From NCBI GenBank assembly GCA_000151295.1, contig GG745353.1:730879-794878 (forward strand): a stretch of 64,000 nt of DNA, written 5' to 3'. The notes below the pieces were generated by a model, which searched no databases, was not told where the DNA came from, and saw nothing but the letters and a program-made list of their open reading frames with translations. The DNA is from Allomyces macrogynus ATCC 38327 (taxonomy: Eukaryota > Blastocladiomycota > Blastocladiomycetes > Blastocladiales > Blastocladiaceae). Shown here in pieces: positions 56,648 to 64,000 of this stretch (positions are counted from its first letter, which is position 1; each line of letters begins with the position of its first letter). The translations under genes and the position numbers were made by a program.

Positions 56648-59177
56648 ATGCCCAAGCAAGTCTGGACCAACACGTCGTTCACCATCGAGTCGCCCGATGC
56701 TGTCGAGGAGCCCGGTTACGGCAAGGTATGACCGGAACGCGTCGTCGCGAGCAGCTCTTGCTCGCCGCATGCAAATCGGCTAAGTGCTTGCGAGCCCGAA
56801 CACGTCGATGCTCACGTTTTGTGGATCGTTTCCGCGTTGTAGGCTCGCCGCGCCGCGTACCTCGCAGGCAAGGACCTCATCGACATGCCGCCAGGCGTCA
56901 ATTCGCTGCACGAAAACTTTTTGACGGGCCTGAAGATTTCGAGTGCGTGATTTGCTACCATTTGCCGATGTTTTTGGCGATGCCGGTGAAAGCTGATTCG
57001 CTTGCGACGCGTCTGTCTCGCCTTGTAGCCGACTCTCCTTTCCTTGGCCATCGCACGCGCGACGAGGACGGCAAAGTCGGTCCGTACGTGTGGCAAACGT
57101 ACAACGAGGTCTACAAGCGCGTCAAGAACCTTGGGTTCGTGCTCCATCTCTTTTTTCGCGCCGCTTCGCCCGCTGTGGTCGTCTTGTCCAGTGATCTGAT
57201 CACGCCGTGATCCCCTGCAACAAACAGCTCTGGTCTCGCACAACGCGGTCTGAATCGGCAAGATCCCGTGGGTCTCTACTCGATCAACCGTCCGGAATGG
57301 TCGCTCGGGCAGCAAGCGTCCTACATGTATGCCTACACGACGGTGCCGCTCTACGACACGCTCGGCGACGAGGCGATCGAGTACATTATCAACCAGACGG
57401 AAATGCGCGTGTGCTTTGCGACCTACGACAAGGCGCAAAAGCTCATCAAGCTCAAGGCCAAGCTGCCGACGCTCGACACGATTGTAGTCATGGACACGTT
57501 CCCGGAGTCATTCATTCCAGATTCCAAGGCGTTTGGCGTCGACGTGATTGCCATCACGGCGCTCGAGGCGCAGGGTGCACAGGTCGTGACGGAACCGAAC
57601 CGGCCGGGGCCTGATGATTGCGCGACGATTTGCTACACGTCCGGTACGTGTTGCGTTGCTCTGACGGCGACGATTTGCACGTGCGCTTGCTCACGCTCAT
57701 TCGCTCCGATTCCGCGCTTGCTCTAGGCACGACGGGTTTGCCAAAGGGTGTCATCCTCTCCCACCGCAACATTCTCTCGGTCGCTACCGCCGTCAACTAC
57801 CGGTGCCAGAACCGCCGGTTCACGCTCATCACGCCCAACGAAATCCACATTTCGTTCTTGCCCATGGCGCACGTGTTCGAGCTCGTGCTGCAGCAGCTCG
57901 TCATCATGAACGGCGCCCGTATCGGTTTCTACGCGGGCGACACCGGCAAGCTCCTTGACGACGTGGCCGAGTTGCGGCCGACCGTGTTCGTCGCTGTGCC
58001 TCGTCTTTTCAACGTACGGCCTCGACTTCGACCTCTACCTGTTTCTTCTTCATCGACATGCATTTCCTGACCCCTCTCCACCCTTTTCCACTCTAATAGC
58101 GTATCTACGACAAGGTCCTGTCCGGCGTCAAGGCCAAGGGCGGCGCCGCGGCGTTCCTGTTCAAGACGGCCATGGCGCAAAAGCAGGCCGGGCTCAAGCG
58201 CGGCACCGTCAACCACTGGCTGTGGGACAAGCTCGTCTTCGCGAACGTGCGCGCCAAGCTCGGTGGTCGGTGCCGGTTCCTGTTCACCGGTTCCGCCCCT
58301 ATCGCGCCCGACGTTCTGCAGTTCCTGCGCGCGTGCTTCTCGTGCGACGTGTTTGAGGGCTACGGCCAGACTGAGACCTCGGCCGGTCTGTCGATCACCT
58401 TCTCAGGCGATTACTCGGCGGGCCACGTCGGCGTGCCGCTGGGCTGCTGCGAGGTCCGGCTGCGCGATATTCCGGAGATGAACTACACGTCCAAGGACGA
58501 GCCGCGTCCGCGTGGCGAAATTACCGTCCGCGGCAATTCGATCTTTTCTGGGTATTTTAAGGCTCCCGATAAGACGGCCGAGACGCTCGAGAATGGGTGG
58601 TGCCGAACGGGGGATGTCGGGCAGTGGGACGAGTTTGGTCGGTTGGTGATTATCGATCGCGTCAAGGTACGCTCCGTCGCCATCTCTCTCCACCCTTTTC
58701 GAATCGCTACCGTCGCTGACTCGCTCGCTCTTCGTGCCACTTTTCTAGTGCATCTTCAAGCTCGCGCAGGGAGAGTACATTGCGCCCGAGAAGATCGAGA
58801 ACGTCTACTGCAAGCACGAGCTCGTGGCGCAGGCCTACGTGCACGGCGACTCGCTGCAGGCGTCACTCGTTGGCGTGATCGTGCCCGACGAAGAGTCGTT
58901 CATTCCGTGGGCCAAGGCGCAAGGGTTCGAGGGCGAGTCGCTTGCCGACTTTGTCGACCAGCCCGAACTCAAAAAGAAGCTTTTGCAACAGCTCGTTGCG
59001 TACGGCAAGGCGTCGGGGCTCAAAGGGTTCGAAAACATTCGCGCTCTCACGCTCGAGGCCGAGCAGTTTACGATCGACAACAACTTGCTCACGCCCACGT
59101 TCAAGCTGCGCCGCAACGACGCCAAGAACAAGTACCAGGCGCAGATCGATGCCATGTACGCGTCGCTCAACGCATGA
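56648..59177 (+). CDS. Long-chain acyl-CoA synthetase, paralogue 2
   Basis: Seven exons: 56648-56725, 56843-56942, 57029-57134, 57228-57643, 57727-58013, 58100-58666 and 58749-59177, giving 660 aa. Same enzyme class as paralogue 1: P-loop YTSGTTGLPKGVIL near residue 233, [10 protein letters not shown] near 415, [18 protein letters not shown], and the end LTPTFKLRRNDAKNKYQ. The first four introns fall at the same codons and phases as in paralogue 1; exons 3 and 4 are the same length in both (106 and 416 nt). The later introns differ. Similar enzymes with different chain-length or location preferences are usual in fungi; which applies here cannot be read from sequence. Confidence 0.96.
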
Positions 59178-60393
59178 GGTGCTCGGAAAGCAAGGTGGAA
59201 ACAAAGGAGAGCAAGACGCGGCTGGCTCGTCTGCTGGCGGCGGACCCAAGGAAGTGGAATTTGTTTTTTGTTGTTTGTTGCTGTTGACGTTTCGGTTAGT
59301 GCCCTGGTGGCCCTTTGCTTGGGCCCCGTCCCGGTCCTGTGGGCCGATTTTGCGGGCTTGTAAATACTCGATTCCAAAGAATAGACGCTGCTCAATCTGG
59401 GCGTATCGTTGTCGTGGGAGGATGCGAGCCGCCCGCCGCTGTTTTGGCCGTGAATAACTGGCGCTCCCGCCAACCTCGCTGACCAACTGATATTGCTTTC
59501 CCGCCGCGCAGGGCTTGAACTTGCACCTTCACCCAGTCGGGCAGATCTGACTGCACTGGGGGACTGGTCATCGACGCTGATGAATGAAGCGCAAGACAGG
59601 AACTGTAACTGGGTGGAGAATGTCCATCTCGTTCTTGCAAATGAAAAGGTCAAACGACGCTCGCCCCGTCTCACAGCCATGACATCCTCCTGTTTTATGA
59701 CTCTAGCAAATCAAATAACAGCCCAGTCAGCCGACTGCTTGCTCGCCATGGCCAAAAATTGACTTCTTAGCGATTCCATGAGCATAAAACCAGCATTGAG
59801 CTCTGTCCTGACAGTCTTTTCGTGCACGATGGCCCTCAGTCTCGAACGGGTGCAGCGGGCAAAAAACCCGGTCAAGTTGGCGAGGGAAGGGGTGAAGAGA
59901 ATGGTAACCTTCCGACATTCGGACCGGGATTTGATCATGCAGCCTGACCGATCAAATGTAGCCAGTTTAGCGAACTGGTTACAAGAGCTTGTGATTCAGA
60001 TGAACATTGTCTTTTTATCATTCCTAACGAAAGACCGATGTGATCGGTCCCTCGTTTTTCTTCAAATGCTTGCGAATGCTTCCATGACAGAGCTTCTGTC
60101 GCCCACCAAGTCGACGCGACTCGGCGCGACTCCATTCTTTGGCAACGAGCATCATTCAAGAAATGTCATGCCGATAAATAAACCTATCACCATCCACGAC
60201 CAGCTGTCCTCCTCCCATCCCACGCTCCACCACGCCGCACGACGCGACATCCCCACCTTTCTCCCTCGAGTCGAGCAATTCAAATAACGGCGCACCCACC
60301 CTCGCGCCAACTGTTTGGTCCAAAACTGGTGAAAAAGAATAAACAAAAACCGCCATCCAAAAAAACGACGAGACAATCTAGAAACAAGCTCTT
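59178..60393. other. Convergent 3' region, no clear gene
   Basis: 1.2 kb between two stop codons, AT-richer than the flanking genes. A 169-codon + frame at 59778-60287 has atypical codon use and no features. A weak B-box-like sequence near 59.51 kb does not fold as a tRNA. Confidence 0.5.
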
Positions 60394-63257
60394 TTACGGC
60401 TTGCCGTAACTCGCCACGACGGGCGACGCCGGGTTCGCGGGTGACGCGGGCCCGGCCGACCCGTGGTTGCGCATCGACGTGCTCGGGCGCACGACAAACG
60501 TGAACGGCGCGTCGTCGTCCTCCGACTCGGACGCGTCGTTTTGGTGCGCTGCCGCGGCCGCGGCGGGCGGCGGGGACGGCAAGTGCTGCTGCTGCTGCTG
60601 CGGCTGCGACTGCAGTTGCGGTTGAACGGGCGGGTACTGCCCCTGCAGCTGCTGCTGGTCCACCGCGTACAGGTGGTGGTGCTGGTGCTGGTGGTGGTAC
60701 TGCGCCTGCGCGGGCGCGTGGTACTGCTGGTGGTGCTGCTGCTGGTGATGATGGTGGTGCGGGTGATGGTGGTAGAACGCAGCCTCGTCGCCCGCATGCG
60801 GCACGTCATCCACATCGCGGAACGCGCCGTACTGCGCGCGAATCGCGGGCCACTGCGCGGCGCACTTGCGTTCGCGGACCGTCACCTCGACATCCCCATT
60901 CACACCGAGCCGCGTGAGCCGCACGATCCCACGGCGTTCAGCGTCCGCCAAGTACTCAGACAACTTGCGCCAGGGCGCGAGGTCGCCGCGGGCAAACATG
61001 GGTTTCAGGAGCGGGCCGATGGCCGGGGTGCGAATCGGCGGCGGGTACCGCATCCGCGCCATGCAGAAGGCGTGCATGAGCGGCACGTACGGGAGCAAGT
61101 CGGCGTCGGAGAGCGGCGTGTCGTCGAGATCAGGCGACGACGTGGACGCGGGCATTGCATAGTCGTTGACGGTCACGGCCGGGACGGCGGCCGCCGAAAC
61201 GGGACCGGTCCCGCCGGACAGGGACACGGCCGACGCGGACCGCGCGAGTGCGCCGTTGGCCGTCGCGCCGGAAATGAGCACCGAGTCGGGCGAGTAGCTC
61301 GCCCATTGCAGGAGCAGGTGCGGAGCGACGACGCGCAACAGGCATCGTGATCCTTGGTGGTGTAGGCGCAACAGGCCGCATTCCTGCGCGGCTTGCAGGT
61401 AGAGCTTGAGCGACGCGAACGGGTCCATGGTCGACTTGAGAATGCCGCCGAGGAGCGACAGGTCAATGGCATTGACGTAGTTGGGACCGAGACGGTCAAT
61501 AATGGCCGGGTGGTGCAGAGCGTGGTAGAGTGGGCCAAACGACACGAGACGCAACGGAATGTGCTCCGAGTCTGGCGGCGGGCCGAGCGGGACAAGTTTG
61601 CTGCGGCGCGCGCTGCTGCCGTTAGCGGCAGCCGCAGCGGCCGGGTCCTGGTACCCGTCGGCCGACAGGTAGGTTGCACTCGACGACGTCTTGAGCGGTG
61701 AGCCCGTTGCGGCACCGGCAGTCGCGGGGTTGAGTTTGGACGGCGAGTAGCCCGCGGCGAGACCAGCGAGGTGCGTGGCCGACCCGCCACTGGCCGCCAG
61801 CGCCGACAAGTGCGTCGCCGACGCAGCACGGTCCGTCAAGTAAGTGGCCGATGCGGTGCGCGGCAAGCCCGACCACAGCAAGTCTTCCATGGCCTTGTGC
61901 TGGATGCCCGGCACCGACGCAGCGAGCTGCGCGGGCAACGACGTGATCCAGATGATGCGCGTGTGGCCTGCGTTCGCAATGTGCCTAGATGGAGCGCAAA
62001 TGAGGTCAGAACTGGCTCAAACTGACGCCACAAAGCGAGACCAAAGCGCGACGTACGTCAAGGCCGGCTGAATCGCGGCGCTATCCGAGACAATAGTGAT
62101 GTGCACGACGCCCACAAGAACAAGTCGTAGCAGTTCGGTCACGGCCTGCAAGTCAGTCGCATCCAGGACCATGGCCTGCGCAGGCAACTGCAGGTTCCAC
62201 TGGCGCAGCGCCGCGGCGGCCGAGGGGGTCGACAGGACCGTCAGTGCCGTCTGCGAGTCGCGCAGCGACTGGTGTAGCGTGAGGACGCCATGGTACTGGC
62301 GCACGAGCAGGTCCTGGCCAGAGACGAGCGTGCCAGCAAACTGCACCGTCGATTCGTTCTGGAATAAGAGAACAACAACATGGCCAGAGTGAGACACGGG
62401 CGAACAATGAGCAAGACCAGCGATAGCGAGGCGGAACCCTTGGATAAGCCGCAGTGATACGCACCCCAATACGTGTATCCCAAACAAGGGCCGACATGGG
62501 CGCGCTCGACGCGACTGCATTGGTGCCCGTGGCGAGCGATGGCGCCGTGAGCGGCGTACTGGAAAACATGCTCGCCGCGCCAGGACCCAAGTTGTGCTAA
62601 ATGGCCAAAAAAGCGCGTCAAGGAACCATGCCTGCGGACGTGAACAATCGAACCAACTTGGTCACAGCGTACCAGCGACAGCGAACTCATTGACCGCTCC
62701 AGCGCTTCGTGCGCATGCCACGCCTCGAGCGCATCGAGTTGCTGGCGGTGCGCCGCGAGCTGCGTTGTGCTTGCGCCGCTGAACAGTCGCTCAGGCGGCA
62801 AGTACGGCTCGAGCCCGGCTGCCAGTGCAGCAGCGGCGGGCAAATGCGCAAGACTCGCCGACTTGAGCGCCAGGGGCCCGCGCGCGGGAGCAGCAGGCCA
62901 ACCGCCGAGCGCTTGCAAGTTGGCGCCCGAGGCGGCGCGCGACACTGGCAAGACGGCCGATGCGGCCGCCAGACCGGCGAGCGACACGTACGACGCAGAC
63001 TTGGCGGGAGGCGCAACGGCAGCAGAAGCACGCGATGCGGCTGCGGGCGGAACGAGCGCCGATGGCACCGACGTCGTCCACGACCCGCGGCGCGCGCCAG
63101 CGAGACCGGGCGGCATACCTGTAGCGTTGGGCGCGCGATGGCCGTCAAACGGGTCCCAGGCGGCGTGGAATGCTTGCGAAGTCGCGGCTGCAGCAGTCGA
63201 ACCGGTGGGCGGGGCGGGCGACATGGCGGGCGACGGCGGGAGGCCGTGCGACGCCAT
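60394..63257 (-). CDS. Possible LOTUS/NYN-like protein with His/Gln-rich tail
   Basis: Exons 63257-62673, 62596-62465, 62358-62057 and 61984-60394 give 869 aa. The N-terminal 230 residues are Ala/Ser/Pro-rich and disordered. A compact domain of about 150 residues follows: MSALVWDTRIGNESTVQF, then PAQAMVLDATDLQAVTELL, VVHITIVSDSAAIQPALTHI and HTRIIWITS. The Asp-containing strands and spacing resemble an NYN/PIN-type fold. Two later segments, DPFASLKLYLQAAQECGLLRL and DLAPWRKLSEYLADAERRGIVRL, have the look of OST-HTH/LOTUS RNA-binding repeats. Proteins with this combination (MARF1-like) act on RNA. The assignment is by pattern only. The C-terminus has long His, Gln and Pro runs (60.60-60.78 kb). 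Confidence 0.55.
60590..60785. repeat. CAG/CAC-type triplet-rich coding tract
   Basis: On the minus strand this stretch encodes interrupted poly-His and poly-Gln in the tail of the LOTUS/NYN-like protein. It is visible on + as repeated GTG and CTG triplets. Confidence 0.8.
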
Positions 63258-63923
63258 GGCGGCAGTTTCTTGGTGAAGCCGATGTACTGAAGATGCTTGT
63301 CGCTGCGGACAGAGAGGGGAAGATGATGTACGCGACAGGAACGGCGGCGCGCGGCAGACGCAATGCTGCCGACCTTGCAGCGGGTGCAACCGGGAGCAAG
63401 ACGGCAGGCGGGGCGACGGCGACGGACTGGGAAGAGCAGACACGGACGGACGCGCGCGCGAGAGAAGAGAGAGAAGAGACGCAAAGGGCAGAACCGGAAG
63501 AGCGCGATGCAACCGAGCGTCGCGGCACAGAGAGGGGAGGACCGGGCGGATTGCGAACAAGGAACGAGGCGGTGATTGGAATCAAGATTGGCCCTGCTTT
63601 GCCACGCATCCGTCAGCCCACATGCGCATTCGAGTCACTTCACCACCAACACGCCCTTTTCACGCTGCCCGCCTCGTGGGCAAGCCGCTCCTCGTCACCG
63701 CGTGCTGTCCAGAGTGATCAGTCGGCAGTGCATCGCGATTTCAGTAACTCCAGCGTCGAACGCATCACCCGGTGTATTTCCATCCTGCACGAGGCAAGCG
63801 TGAACTAAAAGATTAACTATTTACAAATTGGAGGATCCCTCCCTCATCTCACCACCCGGCACACCTCGTCAACCGCCGGCGCCGGTGCCGTTCACGCGAC
63901 GCTCGTCTCTGGTCGTCGACAGC
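63258..63923. other. Upstream region of LOTUS/NYN-like gene
   Basis: It lies between two minus-strand genes. No gene features are seen. It should hold the promoter of the upstream-facing gene. Confidence 0.45.
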
Positions 63924-64000
63924 TTAGTCCATGTCCATGTCGACGTCCTGCTCCTCGGGCTTGTATCCGCGGTAGGCGCCCGCGGCCGTGCGTGCATTCC
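63924..64000 (-). CDS. 3' end of an unidentified gene, cut by window edge
   Basis: A minus-strand frame enters from the right edge and ends at TAA 63924-63926, reading ARTAAGAYRGYKPEEQDVD and then MDMD before the stop. The acidic tail with Met-Asp repeats looks like a true C-terminus. Too little is visible to name it. Confidence 0.45.
   Translation of the reverse strand, partial: NARTAAGAYRGYKPEEQDVDMDMD

Noticed and set aside
59440..59580. Possible tRNA (TTGAACTTGCACC resembling an inverted B box)
   Set aside because: The T-arm does not pair, and no A box, anticodon stem or acceptor stem can be drawn at the right spacing.
59778..60287. 169-codon + ORF
   Set aside because: Codon use differs from resident genes, there is no family similarity, and it lies in the 3' gap between convergent genes.
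1..64000. CRISPR arrays, bacterial operons, prophage, rRNA genes
   Set aside because: None present. Introns, nuclear-encoded mitochondrial proteins and the gene families show a eukaryotic nuclear chromosome.

Overview
This is nuclear DNA of a GC-rich, intron-containing eukaryote, most probably a zoosporic (flagellated) fungus; the gene mix points to Blastocladiomycota or a chytrid-like relative, but no marker here settles the phylum. Fungal signs are a Vtc1 polyphosphate-polymerase subunit, a DEP-DH-PH-CNH Rho1-type exchange factor, an NCS-1/frequenin homologue and a single-chain ATP-citrate lyase. Flagellar signs are CFAP161, a Tubby-like protein and alpha-tubulin acetyltransferase, genes lost from non-flagellated fungi. 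Most introns are 50-130 bp and most begin GTACG.

Layout. 1-5000 is a compositionally different repeat island. It holds a broken Gag-like ORF, a frameshifted Helitron helicase fragment, about four copies of a 160-bp tandem repeat and two poly-G tracts. From about 5.7 kb onward the window is ordinary gene-dense chromosome. On + is a class C GPCR with a Bmp/PnrA-like ligand domain and a kelch propeller (6.0-9.6 kb). On - are CFAP161, a DDHD phospholipase and mitochondrial Phe-tRNA synthetase. Then come Tubby and Vtc1 on +, and Sec31 and ATP-citrate lyase on -. A gene-poor 2.5 kb follows. Next are a divergent NCS-1 (-) / RhoGEF (+) pair and a large unassigned protein with a propeller-like N-terminus (-). 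The right third carries two long-chain acyl-CoA synthetase paralogues (+, 44.1-46.8 and 56.6-59.2 kb). Between and after them lie a DYRK kinase (-), two small membrane-protein genes (-), tubulin acetyltransferase (+), a divergent COX7C (-) / TMEM70-like (+) pair, a possible LOTUS/NYN-like protein (-) and the 3' end of a further gene (-).

These are unlinked housekeeping and zoospore functions rather than one pathway. Themes that recur are lipid and acetyl-CoA metabolism (ATP-citrate lyase, two acyl-CoA synthetases, PA-PLA1), secretion and cell-wall signalling (Sec31, RhoGEF), calcium and receptor signalling (NCS-1, GPCR, DYRK), mitochondrial respiration (COX7C, TMEM70-like, mitochondrial PheRS) and the flagellum. 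Exon structures were built by hand from GT/AG sites, reading-frame continuity and family similarity. Every multi-exon model whose exons are listed keeps frame, but none has transcript support. The most interesting items are the three-module receptor, a 12-nt exon in VTC1, the intron differences between the acyl-CoA synthetase paralogues, the compact COX7C/TMEM70-like promoter, and two small membrane-protein genes rebuilt across introns.
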